In this document: piece after piece, positions 41,601 through 52,346 of the stretch | Position numbering within the stretch: position 1 is the stretch's first letter | Layout: the number at the start of each line of letters is the position of its first letter | Source: JAWKWH01 sp965204295 | GTDB lineage: Bacteria; Pseudomonadota; Alphaproteobacteria; Rhizobiales; Rhizobiaceae | Length of the DNA stretch: 64,000 nt | Assembly: GCA_965204295.1 (NCBI GenBank) | Contig: OZ241973.1 | Coordinates: 2,976,001 to 3,040,000, forward strand | Direction: 5' to 3' | Notes under the pieces: generated by a model | The model's input: only the letters and a program-made list of their open reading frames with translations | Database searches by the model: none | Told to the model about the DNA's origin: nothing | Made by a program: the position numbers and the translations under genes

Positions 41601-42786
41601 TATGCTTGCCGGAAAGACGGCGATTGCCGGGCCGAAAGGTTTCAAGAAGGGCACCAAACTTACGGCAGACCTGCTGGATGAATATCCGCGTAGCCAGCGC
41701 TGGCAGTTTGCCGTCGAAAAAGAGAAGCTCCAAAACGAGCTTGAGGCGCTGCGCAACCAGTATGAAGAATCTAGGAACGCGCTTGAGCAGCGTTTCATGG
41801 ACAAGGTTGAGAAGGTCCAGCGGGGCGACGAGATGCCGCCCGGCGTCATGAGGATGGTCAAAGTCTTCGTTGCCGTGAAGCGCAAGATCCAACCCGGCGA
41901 CAAGATGGCCGGGCGTCATGGCAACAAGGGTGTCGTCTCCCGCATTCTGCCGGTGGAAGACATGCCGTTCCTTGAGGATGGCACGCATGTTGATATTGTG
42001 CTCAACCCGTTGGGGGTACCGTCGCGCATGAATGTCGGGCAGATCCTGGAGACGCATCTGGGATGGGCCTGCGCGGGCATGGGGCGGCAGATCGGTGAAT
42101 TGATCGACGTCTACAAGGAGAAGGGCGATATCAAGGCTCTGCGCAAAAAGCTTGAGGCGATCATTCCCGGCAATGACCGCAACGAGCCGGTTCGCGACTA
42201 TGATGACGCTTCGGTCGTCCGGCTCGGAAGCCAGATGAGCTGTGGTGTAACCATTGCAACGCCGGTGTTTGACGGTGCCGTTGAGGCCGATATCAATACC
42301 ATGCTTGAACAGGCCGGCATGCACACAAGCGGCCAGTCGACACTTTATGACGGGCGTACCGGCGAAACGTTCGACCGGCAGGTGACGGTCGGTTACATCT
42401 ACATGCTCAAGCTGCACCACCTGGTGGATGACAAGATCCACGCCCGATCGATCGGCCCGTACTCGCTTGTCACCCAGCAGCCTTTGGGCGGCAAGGCGCA
42501 GTTCGGCGGTCAGCGTTTCGGCGAAATGGAGGTGTGGGCGCTCGAAGCCTATGGCGCCGCCTACACGTTGCAGGAAATGTTGACCGTGAAATCCGACGAC
42601 GTGGCCGGACGCACCAAGGTCTATGAAGCGATCGTGCGTGGCGACGATACGTTTGAAGCCGGAATACCGGAGAGCTTCAACGTGCTGGTCAAGGAGATGC
42701 GTTCACTGGGCTTGAGCGTCGAACTGGAGAACACGCGGACCGATGCGGAAGAACCGCCGGAACAGCTTCCGGACGCAGCCGAATAA
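38644..42786 (+). CDS. rpoB: RNA polymerase beta subunit
   Basis: The 1380-residue subunit is complete. The rifampicin region ([20 protein letters not shown], then [11 protein letters not shown]) spans residues 517-545 with wild-type Asp526, His536 and Ser541, equivalent to E. coli 516, 526 and 531, so the sequence predicts rifampicin sensitivity. The C-terminal [19 protein letters not shown] and [22 protein letters not shown] blocks are intact. rpoC follows after 123 bp. Confidence 0.98.
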   Translation: [1380 protein letters not shown]

Positions 42787-42909
42787 GGAAAATCAGCAGC
42801 GCCGGGCGAAAAACGTCCGGTGGCTCGGTTGTCCGAGCAGGGCGGGGTCGCCGGGCTGCAAGACATCTAATTTGAAGGGAACGGAGCTTCCCTCGACAAG
42901 GAGAACGGC

Positions 42910-45900
42910 ATGAACCAAGAGATCGTGAATCTTTTCAACCCTCAGGCGCCCGCGCAGACATTCGACTCCATACGGATTTCTCTGGCGAGACCGGAGAAGA
43001 TTCTCTCCTGGTCTTTTGGTGAAATCAAAAAGCCGGAGACGATCAACTATCGCACGTTCAAACCCGAGAAGGATGGGCTCTTTTGCGCCCGTATCTTCGG
43101 CCCGACAAAGGACTACGAATGTCTGTGCGGCAAATACAAGCGGATGAAATACAAGGGCATCATCTGCGAAAAGTGCGGTGTCGAGGTCACCTTGTCCAGG
43201 GTACGCCGCGAACGCATGGGCCATATCGAACTGGCCGCCCCGGTCGCACATATCTGGTTCCTGAAGTCGTTGCCGTCACGTATCGGTACGCTGTTGGACA
43301 TGACGCTCAAAGACATTGAGCGAGTTCTGTACTTCGAAAATTACATCGTCTCCGAACCGGGTCTGACCTCACTTCAGGAAAATCAGCTTCTGTCGGAAGA
43401 GGAGTACATGATTGCGGTCGACGAGTTCGGTCAGGATTCGTTTAGCGCGAGTATTGGCGCCGAGGCCATCCACGATCTGCTGGCGGCCATGGATCTGGAA
43501 AAAATCGCCGTCGACCTGCGTGAAAAACTGGCTTCAACCTCCTCGGAGTTGAAGCAGAAGAAGCTGCTGAAGCGGCTGAAGGTTATCGAAAACTTCGTTG
43601 AGAGTGGCAATCGTCCCGAATGGATGATCATGAAGACGGTTCCGGTTATCCCGCCGGACCTGCGTCCGTTGGTTCCGCTTGATGGCGGCCGGTTCGCGAC
43701 ATCGGACCTGAACGATCTCTATCGTCGCGTGATCAACCGCAACAACCGCCTGAAGCGGCTGATCGAACTGCGCGCTCCTGGGATCATTATTCGCAATGAA
43801 AAGAGGATGTTGCAGGAATCTGTTGATGCGTTGTTTGATAATGGCCGGCGTGGCCGTGTCATCACCGGTGCCAACAAGCGTCCGCTGAAATCGCTTTCCG
43901 ACATGCTCAAGGGCAAGCAGGGCCGTTTCCGCCAGAACCTGCTTGGAAAGCGCGTCGATTATTCCGGACGTTCGGTCATCGTGACCGGACCGGAACTGAA
44001 ACTGCACCAGTGCGGCCTGCCCAAAAAGATGGCGCTTGAGTTGTTCAAGCCGTTTATCTACGCGCGGCTTGACGCGAAGGGCTACTCATCCACCGTCAAG
44101 CAGTCGAAGAAGCTGGTCGAGAAGGAAAAGCCGGAAGTCTGGGACATTCTGGATGAGGTCATCCGCGAGCACCCGGTTCTGCTCAACCGGGCGCCGACGC
44201 TGCACCGGCTCGGCATCCAGGCATTCGAACCGGTACTGATCGAGGGCAAGGCCATTCAGCTTCATCCGCTGGTCTGTACGGCTTTCAACGCGGACTTTGA
44301 CGGCGATCAGATGGCGGTTCATGTTCCGTTGTCATTTGAAGCCCAACTGGAAGCGCGCGTGTTGATGATGTCGACGAACAATATCCTGCACCCTGCAAAC
44401 GGCGCGCCGATTATCGTGCCGTCGCAGGACATGGTGCTTGGACTTTACTATCTGTCGATCGTCAACGAGAAGGAGCCGGGCGATGGCATGGCGTTTGCCG
44501 ACATGGGCGAACTGCACCATGCGCTGGAAAACGGCGCCGTAACCCTGCACAGCAAGATCAAGGGCCGGTTCAAAACCGTCGACGCGGAAGGCAATCCGGT
44601 TTCGGAGATTTTCGACACCACGCCGGGCCGCATGATCATCGGCGAATTGCTGCCGCGCAACGGCAATGTGCCGTTTGAGATCTGCAATCAGGAAATGACC
44701 AAGAAGAACATCTCGCGGATGATCGACACGGTCTACCGTCACTGCGTCCAGAAGGACACGGTCATCTTCTGTGACCGGATCATGCAGCTTGGCTTTAGTC
44801 ATGCGTGCCGGGCGGGCATTTCGTTCGGCAAGGACGATATGCTCATTCCCGACACCAAGTCCGGCCTCGTGAGCCAGACCGACACGCTGACGAAGGAATA
44901 TGAGCAGCAATACAATGACGGCCTGATCACCCAGGGCGAAAAGTACAACAAGGTTGTCGATGCATGGGCCAAGTGCTCCGAAAAGGTGGCCGACGAAATG
45001 ATGGGTCGCATCAAGGCGATCGAGTTCGGACAAGACGGTCGTCAGAAGCAGATGAATTCAATCTATATGATGAGTCATTCAGGCGCCCGCGGTTCGCCGA
45101 CCCAGATGCGCCAACTCGCTGGCATGCGCGGCCTGATGGCAAAGCCGTCGGGCGAGATCATTGAGACTCCCATTATCTCGAACTTCAAGGAAGGTCTGAC
45201 CGTTCTCGAATACTTCAACTCGACTCATGGCGCCCGCAAAGGCCTCGCCGATACCGCGCTCAAGACGGCGAACTCGGGTTATCTGACCCGTCGTCTTGTT
45301 GATGTCGCACAGGATTGCATTGTCAATTCCAACGATTGCGGCACCGACAAGGGCCTGACGATGCAGCCGATTGTTGATGCCGGTCAGGTGGTTGCCTCGC
45401 TCGGCCAGCGAATTTTGGGACGTACCGCGCTTGATGATGTCGCTCACCCGCAATCCGGCGATGTACTGGTCAAGGCTGGCGCACTGATTGACGAGCGCGA
45501 CGTTGAGGCGGTTGAGCAGGCTGGCGTTCAGTCCGTGCGCATACGTTCGACACTGACCTGCGAGATGAAAACCGGTGTTTGCGGCACCTGCTATGGCCGG
45601 GACCTCGCACGCGGTACGCCTGTCAATATCGGCGAAGCCGTCGGCGTTATTGCCGCGCAGTCGATCGGCGAGCCGGGAACGCAGTTGACCATGCGCACCT
45701 TCCATATGGGCGGCACGGCGCAGGTCGTGGACCAGTCGTTCCTTGAGGCCTCCTACGAGGGCAAGGTTACCGTTCGCAACCGCAACATCGTGCGCAACTC
45801 AGAAGGCCATCTGATTGCGATGGGCCGCAACATGGCCGTCCTGATCAAGGACGGCGCGGGCAAGGAACGCGCTTCGCATAAGATCACTTACGGTTCGCAG

Positions 45901-47106
45901 CTGCATGTCGATGATGGCGACAAGGTCAAACGCGGCCAGAGAATTGCGGAATGGGATCCATACACTCGCCCGATCCTGACGGAAGTGGGTGGCAGGATCG
46001 CGTATGAAGATGTAGTCGATGGCGTTTCCGTTCAGGAGACTGCGGATGAATCGACCGGTATCACCAAGCGGGAGATTATCGACTGGCGTTCGACACCGCG
46101 CGGTTCCGACCTGAAGCCGGCGATTACGGTCATGGATTCCAAGGGCAGGGTCGCCGAACTCGGCAAGGGCGGTGACGCCCGCTTCATGCTGTCGGTTGAG
46201 GCCGTGCTGTCGGTTGAGCCTGGCGCCAAGGTCAATCCCGGTGATGTAGTTGCGCGCATCCCGATGGAAAGCGCCAAGACCAAGGACATAACCGGTGGCC
46301 TGCCGCGGGTGGCGGAACTGTTCGAGGCGCGTCGTCCGAAGGATCACGCGGTGATTGCCGAGATCGACGGTGTCATCCGCTTCGGCCGGGACTACAAAAA
46401 CAAGCGCCGCATTGTGATCGAACCGCATGAAGAAGGCGCGGAGCCTGCGGAATATCTCATTCCCAAGGGCAAGCCGTTCCATCTTCAGGATGGCGATACG
46501 ATCGAAAAAGGCGACTACATTCTCGATGGCAATCCGGCGCCGCACGACATTCTTGCGATCAAGGGTGTCGAAGCGCTGGCGTCATATCTTGTCAACGAGA
46601 TCCAGGAAGTCTATCGGCTGCAGGGCGTTGTCATCAACGACAAGCATATCGAGGTGATAGTACGGCAGATGCTGCAGAAGGTCGAAATCACCAAACAGGG
46701 TGATTCCGTCTACATTCCCGGTGACAATGTCGATGCGATCGAGTTCGACGAAGTAAACGAGCGACTGGTCGAGGAGGGCAAGAAGCCGGCGGAAGGTCAG
46801 CCGGTTCTGCTAGGCATCACCAAGGCATCGCTACAGACGCCATCCTTCATCTCGGCGGCCTCCTTCCAGGAGACTACCAAGGTGCTGACCGAAGCGGCGG
46901 TCGCCGGCAAGACCGACACGCTGCAGGGTTTGAAGGAAAACGTCATCGTCGGCCGGCTGATCCCGGCCGGAACCGGTGGCGCAATGAGCCAGATCCGACG
47001 CATTGCGTCCTCCCGCGACGATCTCATTTTGCAAGAGCGCCGCAAAATGTCGGAGGCGGAAGAAGCGGCGCCGATGCTGGAGGAGATGACCAAGGCCATG
47101 GAATAA
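42910..47106 (+). CDS. rpoC: RNA polymerase beta' subunit
   Basis: The 1398-residue subunit holds the N-terminal zinc site (CLCGKYKRMKYKG, CEKCGVEV), the catalytic NADFDGDQ at residues 460-467 that binds the active-site magnesium, the bridge-helix region (SGARGSPTQMRQLAGMRGLM) and the second zinc site (CEMKTGVCGTCYG). The C-terminus ends in an acidic tail. Confidence 0.98.
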   Translation: MNQEIVNLFNPQAPAQTFDSIRISLARPEKILSWSFGEIKKPETINYRTFKPEKDGLFCARIFGPTKDYECLCGKYKRMKYKGIICEKCGVEVTLSRVRRERMGHIELAAPVAHIWFLKSLPSRIGTLLDMTLKDIERVLYFENYIVSEPGLTSLQENQLLSEEEYMIAVDEFGQDSFSASIGAEAIHDLLAAMDLEKIAVDLREKLASTSSELKQKKLLKRLKVIENFVESGNRPEWMIMKTVPVIPPDLRPLVPLDGGRFATSDLNDLYRRVINRNNRLKRLIELRAPGIIIRNEKRMLQESVDALFDNGRRGRVITGANKRPLKSLSDMLKGKQGRFRQNLLGKRVDYSGRSVIVTGPELKLHQCGLPKKMALELFKPFIYARLDAKGYSSTVKQSKKLVEKEKPEVWDILDEVIREHPVLLNRAPTLHRLGIQAFEPVLIEGKAIQLHPLVCTAFNADFDGDQMAVHVPLSFEAQLEARVLMMSTNNILHPANGAPIIVPSQDMVLGLYYLSIVNEKEPGDGMAFADMGELHHALENGAVTLHSKIKGRFKTVDAEGNPVSEIFDTTPGRMIIGELLPRNGNVPFEICNQEMTKKNISRMIDTVYRHCVQKDTVIFCDRIMQLGFSHACRAGISFGKDDMLIPDTKSGLVSQTDTLTKEYEQQYNDGLITQGEKYNKVVDAWAKCSEKVADEMMGRIKAIEFGQDGRQKQMNSIYMMSHSGARGSPTQMRQLAGMRGLMAKPSGEIIETPIISNFKEGLTVLEYFNSTHGARKGLADTALKTANSGYLTRRLVDVAQDCIVNSNDCGTDKGLTMQPIVDAGQVVASLGQRILGRTALDDVAHPQSGDVLVKAGALIDERDVEAVEQAGVQSVRIRSTLTCEMKTGVCGTCYGRDLARGTPVNIGEAVGVIAAQSIGEPGTQLTMRTFHMGGTAQVVDQSFLEASYEGKVTVRNRNIVRNSEGHLIAMGRNMAVLIKDGAGKERASHKITYGSQLHVDDGDKVKRGQRIAEWDPYTRPILTEVGGRIAYEDVVDGVSVQETADESTGITKREIIDWRSTPRGSDLKPAITVMDSKGRVAELGKGGDARFMLSVEAVLSVEPGAKVNPGDVVARIPMESAKTKDITGGLPRVAELFEARRPKDHAVIAEIDGVIRFGRDYKNKRRIVIEPHEEGAEPAEYLIPKGKPFHLQDGDTIEKGDYILDGNPAPHDILAIKGVEALASYLVNEIQEVYRLQGVVINDKHIEVIVRQMLQKVEITKQGDSVYIPGDNVDAIEFDEVNERLVEEGKKPAEGQPVLLGITKASLQTPSFISAASFQETTKVLTEAAVAGKTDTLQGLKENVIVGRLIPAGTGGAMSQIRRIASSRDDLILQERRKMSEAEEAAPMLEEMTKAME

Positions 47107-47371
47107 GCGCGGAACCGATCAATGAATGCAGGGCGAGGAGATGCAAGCACTGTAAGCCGTGCGCGGCGACGTTTGGAGCGCAGGGAACCAGGCTGAGACA
47201 TCGCGGTCGGTGATCAGGCGGTCGAGATACAGTTTGCCGCGCATTTTCAGTTCGCAAGCGCAAAACAGGAGAAATTTTCCTTCGCGTAGGCGTCAAAGCC
47301 AAGAAAATGCGGCGGTTTCAGCGATCTGGGCTTGACGCTATACCGGCAAATGAGTATGCGACTGGCGTCTG

Positions 47372-47394
47372 AGCCTATGTGAGGCTTTTTCTTT
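47372..47394 (+). terminator. Probable intrinsic terminator after rpoC
   Basis: AGCCT-ATGTG-AGGCT is followed by TTTTCTTTC. The stem is short (5 bp, G-C content moderate) but a U-tract follows directly. Confidence 0.5.
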
Positions 47395-47501
47395 CGGGGT
47401 GTCGGACGCTCTGGAGTTGGTCTCAAACAGGGTTCGTTCTACGAACGATGACATTTTCGGGCAAGCACGAGGCGGGCGGCGTCTCCTCTGCATTTTTGTT
47501 C

Positions 47502-47532
47502 GGGCAGGACCGCAAGATACGGTTTTCTGCCC
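47502..47532 (+). promoter_or_regulatory. Structured leader hairpin before rpsL
   Basis: GGGCAG pairs with CTGCCC around an internal CCG/CGG stem; TAGATTTTGTTT follows, giving it attenuator-like character. It lies about 93 bp before rpsL. Confidence 0.4.
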
Positions 47533-47624
47533 TAGATTTTGTTTGGAAATGATCCCGAGCGACACCGATCGAGTGAAATTGTTTCGGACTCGGAAGACGA
47601 AATTGCAGTCAGGGGAAGGTTTTA

Positions 47625-47996
47625 ATGCCTACCGTCAACCAGTTGATCCGCAAGCCACGCATCGCGCCGGTCAAGCGTAACAAGGTTCCGGCCATGCAGC
47701 AGAACCCGCAGAAGCGGGGGGTTTGCACACGCGTCTATACAACGACGCCGAAGAAGCCGAACTCGGCTTTGCGCAAGGTGGCGAAGATTCGCCTGACCAA
47801 CGGCTTTGAAGTGATCGGCTATATCCCGGGGGAAGGCCACAACCTGCAAGAGCACTCCGTGGTCATGATACGCGGCGGCCGCGTCAAAGACCTTCCGGGT
47901 GTGCGCTATCATATCATTCGCGGCGTACTTGATACCCAAGGCGTAAAAGACCGTAAACAGCGCCGTTCCAAATATGGTGCAAAGCGTCCGAAGTAG
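47625..47996 (+). CDS. rpsL: Ribosomal protein uS12
   Basis: The 123-residue protein has the decoding-site motifs TTTPKKPNSALRKVAKIRLT and GGRVKDLPGVRYH, with both lysines whose changes give streptomycin resistance present in wild-type form. The ribosome binding site AGGGGAAGG is strong. It opens the str operon. Confidence 0.97.
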   Translation: MPTVNQLIRKPRIAPVKRNKVPAMQQNPQKRGVCTRVYTTTPKKPNSALRKVAKIRLTNGFEVIGYIPGEGHNLQEHSVVMIRGGRVKDLPGVRYHIIRGVLDTQGVKDRKQRRSKYGAKRPK

Positions 47997-48062
47997 GGAA
48001 TTCCGGCTTCGGCGCTTTTTCTTTTTGGCGCCGGGCAAGCGAACAGTTGAGAGACGAAAGAC

Positions 48063-48533
48063 ATGTCCCGACGTCACAGTGCGGAAAAGCGTGAAATAAA
48101 CCCGGATCCCAAATTCGGCGATCAGGTCGTCACAAAATTCATGAATGCCATCATGCTCGACGGAAAGAAGTCTGTCGCGGAACGTATCGTTTATGGTGCC
48201 CTTGATCAGGTCGAGCGGAAGGCCAAGACGGAACCGCTGGCTCTGTTTCACCAGGCGCTGGAAAACGTATCGCCGCATGTTGAGGTGCGTTCGCGCCGTG
48301 TCGGTGGCGCAACCTACCAGGTTCCGGTTGAAGTACGCACGGAGCGTCGCCAGGCGCTGGCGGTCCGCTGGTTGATCGGCGCCGCGCGCGGCCGCAACGA
48401 AACGACGATGGTTGACCGTCTTTCCGGCGAATTGATGGATGCGGCGAACAATCGGGGCACTGCGGTCAAGAAGCGTGAAGACACCCACCGCATGGCCGAG
48501 GCCAATCGCGCCTTCTCCCACTACCGCTGGTAA
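48063..48533 (+). CDS. rpsG: Ribosomal protein uS7
   Basis: The 156-residue protein contains the conserved GGATYQVPVEVRTERRQALAVRWL-type block (as VGGATYQVPVEVR) and the C-terminal HRMAEANRAFSHYRW. S7 nucleates the 30S head and in enterobacteria represses the str operon. Confidence 0.97.
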   Translation: MSRRHSAEKREINPDPKFGDQVVTKFMNAIMLDGKKSVAERIVYGALDQVERKAKTEPLALFHQALENVSPHVEVRSRRVGGATYQVPVEVRTERRQALAVRWLIGAARGRNETTMVDRLSGELMDAANNRGTAVKKREDTHRMAEANRAFSHYRW

Positions 48534-48572
48534 CTGAGACGTCCGCAGAAAGCGATTTAGAGGCACACGGTA

Positions 48573-50663
48573 ATGGCTCGCGAATATAAAATCGAAGACT
48601 ATCGCAATTTCGGCATCATGGCGCATATCGACGCCGGTAAGACCACCACGACCGAGCGCGTCCTTTACTACACCGGCAAGTCGCACAAGATCGGCGAAGT
48701 GCATGATGGTGCCGCGACCATGGACTGGATGGAGCAGGAGCAGGAGCGTGGTATCACGATCACGTCTGCGGCGACGACCACGTTCTGGCGAGGCCGTGAC
48801 GGTAAAAAACGCCGCTTCAACATAATTGACACGCCCGGACATGTCGACTTCACCATTGAGGTCGAGCGCTCGTTGCGTGTTTTGGACGGCGCGATTGCGC
48901 TTCTTGACGCCAATGCGGGCGTAGAGCCGCAGACCGAGACGGTTTGGCGTCAGGCGGACAAATATGACGTTCCGCGCATGATTTTCTGCAACAAGATGGA
49001 CAAGATCGGCGCCGATTTCTATCGCTCCGCCGAGATGGTGAGGTCTCGTCTTGGCGCCACGGCGGCGATCATACAATTGCCGATCGGCGCGGAGAGCGAC
49101 TTCGCCGGCGTTGTCGATCTGATCGAAATGAAGACGCTGGTCTGGAAATCGGAAAATCTCGGTGCCGAGTGGGATGTTCTTGACATTCCGTCGAATATGC
49201 AGGCCAAAGCAGAGGAATATCGCGAAAAACTGATCGAAACCGCCGTCGAAATCGATGAGGATGCGATGGAGCGTTATCTCGAAGGTGAAATGCCTTCGAA
49301 TGACGAACTGAGGGCACTGATCCGCAAGGGTACGATTGAGGTTCGACTGTTCCCGATGTTCTGCGGTTCGGCTTTCAAGAACAAAGGCGTTCAGCCGTTG
49401 CTTGACGCCGTTGTTGATTATCTGCCTTCGCCGGTCGACGTCCCGGCCATCAAGGGCATCAATCCGAAGTCCGAAGAGGAAACGGATCGCAGGTCATCCG
49501 ATGACGAGCCGCTTTCGGCGCTCGCATTCAAGGTGATGAACGATCCGTTCGTCGGGTCGCTTACCTTTGCGCGCATCTATTCCGGCAGGCTCGAAAAAGG
49601 TTCGTCGGTGATGAACACGGTCAAAGAGAAACGCGAGCGCATCGGTCGCATGCTGCAAATGCACTCCAACAGCCGCGAAGATATCGACGAAGCTTTTGCC
49701 GGCGACATCGTCGCGTTGGCCGGATTGAAGGAAACGACGACCGGCGACACGCTTTGTGATGCGCTCAAGCCGGTCATCCTCGAACGCATGGAGTTTCCTG
49801 ATCCGGTTATTCAGATTGCGATCGAGCCGAAAACAAAGGGTGACCAGGAAAAGATGGGCCTGGCGCTCAACCGGCTGGCGGCCGAAGATCCGTCCTTCCG
49901 GGTCAGGACGGATGAGGAATCCGGCCAGACGATCATCGCGGGCATGGGCGAGTTGCATCTCGATATCCTGGTTGACCGCATGAAACGTGAATTCAAGGTC
50001 GAGGCGAATGTCGGCGTGCCTCAGGTCGCCTATCGCGAAACCATCACGCGGCTGGCGGAGGTCGACTACACCCACAAGAAGCAGTCGGGCGGTTCCGGCC
50101 AGTTTGCCCGGGTCAAAATCGTCTTTGAGCCTAACGAAGAATCCGAAGAGTTCAAGTTTGTATCGAAGGTCGTCGGCGGAAATGTTCCGAAAGAGTACAT
50201 TCCGGGCGTCCAGAAAGGTATCGAGAGCGTGCTGTCGTCCGGGCCTCTCGCGGGGTTCCCGATGCTGCGGGTGAAGGCCACGCTTCTTGACGGCGCCTAT
50301 CACGATGTCGACTCGTCGGTTCTTGCTTTCGAGATCGCCGCGCGGGCGGCATTCAAGGAAGGCGCGCAGAAGGCCGGTGCGCAACTGCTTGAGCCGATCA
50401 TGAAGGTCGAAGCGGTGACGCCGGAAGACTATGTCGGCGACGTTATCGGCGATCTGAACTCACGCCGCGGTCAGATTCAGGGCACCGAGGCGCGGGGTAT
50501 CGCGACGGTGATCAATGCCTTCGTGCCGCTCGCTAACATGTTCAAATATGTCGACAATCTGCGGTCGATGAGCCAGGGCCGCGCTCAATACACGATGCAG
50601 TTCGATCACTATGAGCCGGTTCCGACCAATGTGGCCCAAGAGATCCAAGAAAAGTACGCATAG
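48573..50663 (+). CDS. fusA: Elongation factor G
   Basis: The 696-residue translocase GTPase has the G1 motif AHIDAGKT (17-24), the G2/G3 elements RGITITSAATT and DTPGHVDF, and G4 NKMDK. Domains II to V follow in full, with VEANVGVPQVAYRE and the C-terminal YVDNLRSMSQGRAQY. It lies 39 bp after rpsG and 64 bp before tuf. Confidence 0.98.
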   Translation: MAREYKIEDYRNFGIMAHIDAGKTTTTERVLYYTGKSHKIGEVHDGAATMDWMEQEQERGITITSAATTTFWRGRDGKKRRFNIIDTPGHVDFTIEVERSLRVLDGAIALLDANAGVEPQTETVWRQADKYDVPRMIFCNKMDKIGADFYRSAEMVRSRLGATAAIIQLPIGAESDFAGVVDLIEMKTLVWKSENLGAEWDVLDIPSNMQAKAEEYREKLIETAVEIDEDAMERYLEGEMPSNDELRALIRKGTIEVRLFPMFCGSAFKNKGVQPLLDAVVDYLPSPVDVPAIKGINPKSEEETDRRSSDDEPLSALAFKVMNDPFVGSLTFARIYSGRLEKGSSVMNTVKEKRERIGRMLQMHSNSREDIDEAFAGDIVALAGLKETTTGDTLCDALKPVILERMEFPDPVIQIAIEPKTKGDQEKMGLALNRLAAEDPSFRVRTDEESGQTIIAGMGELHLDILVDRMKREFKVEANVGVPQVAYRETITRLAEVDYTHKKQSGGSGQFARVKIVFEPNEESEEFKFVSKVVGGNVPKEYIPGVQKGIESVLSSGPLAGFPMLRVKATLLDGAYHDVDSSVLAFEIAARAAFKEGAQKAGAQLLEPIMKVEAVTPEDYVGDVIGDLNSRRGQIQGTEARGIATVINAFVPLANMFKYVDNLRSMSQGRAQYTMQFDHYEPVPTNVAQEIQEKYA

Positions 50664-50727
50664 TCGGCAATGTCAACAGAGATGAACTCGCCCTTCGGGG
50701 AACGAAATTGAAAGATGGAGAGGTCAC

Positions 50728-51903
<1,176 letters not shown>

Positions 51904-51968
51904 AATGAGGACAGGCTCTGAGGCGGATGTCAAAAAAGGATATCCGCCCGGAACAAGGAAACAGTCGC

Positions 51969-52277
51969 ATGAACGGACAGAATATCCGTATCCGCTTAAA
52001 GGCGTTTGATCACCGTGTGCTCGATGCGTCGACAAAGGAAATCGTGTCGACGGCGAAACGTACCGGGGCGAATGTCCGTGGTCCCATTCCACTGCCGACA
52101 CGGATTGAAAAATTCACGGTCAACCGCTCGCCGCATATCGATAAGAAGAGCCGTGAGCAGTTTGAAATGCGTACCCACAAGCGGCTGCTCGACATTGTCG
52201 ATCCGACCCCGCAGACGGTCGACGCGTTGATGAAGCTCGATCTGGCCGCCGGTGTGGACGTGGAAATCAAGCTCTAA
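51969..52277 (+). CDS. rpsJ: Ribosomal protein uS10 (NusE)
   Basis: The 102-residue protein starts MNGQNIRIRLKAFDHRVLD at 51969; an upstream in-frame ATG at 51927 lacks the S10 sequence. The loop PLPTRIEKFTVNRSPHIDKK is conserved. S10 also binds NusG and NusB. It opens the S10 operon, 65 bp after tuf. Confidence 0.96.
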   Translation: MNGQNIRIRLKAFDHRVLDASTKEIVSTAKRTGANVRGPIPLPTRIEKFTVNRSPHIDKKSREQFEMRTHKRLLDIVDPTPQTVDALMKLDLAAGVDVEIKL

Positions 52278-52346
52278 GGGTTGCCGAAAGACTGGAGAGA
52301 GACGCCGAAATGGCGAGCCGCTCTCTAACCAAGGGAAATTGAACCG

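Larger units (their letters stand above)
47107..47624. other. rpoC-rpsL intergenic region
   Basis: The 518-bp stretch holds no convincing gene. It contains a possible promoter (TTGACG 47332-47337, 17 bp, TATGCG), a terminator-like hairpin at 47372-47394, a short inverted repeat GTTCGT-TCT-ACGAAC (47432-47446), and a larger leader-type hairpin at 47502-47532 before the rpsL ribosome binding site AGGGGAAGG. The str operon is therefore probably uncoupled from rpoBC. Confidence 0.5.
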
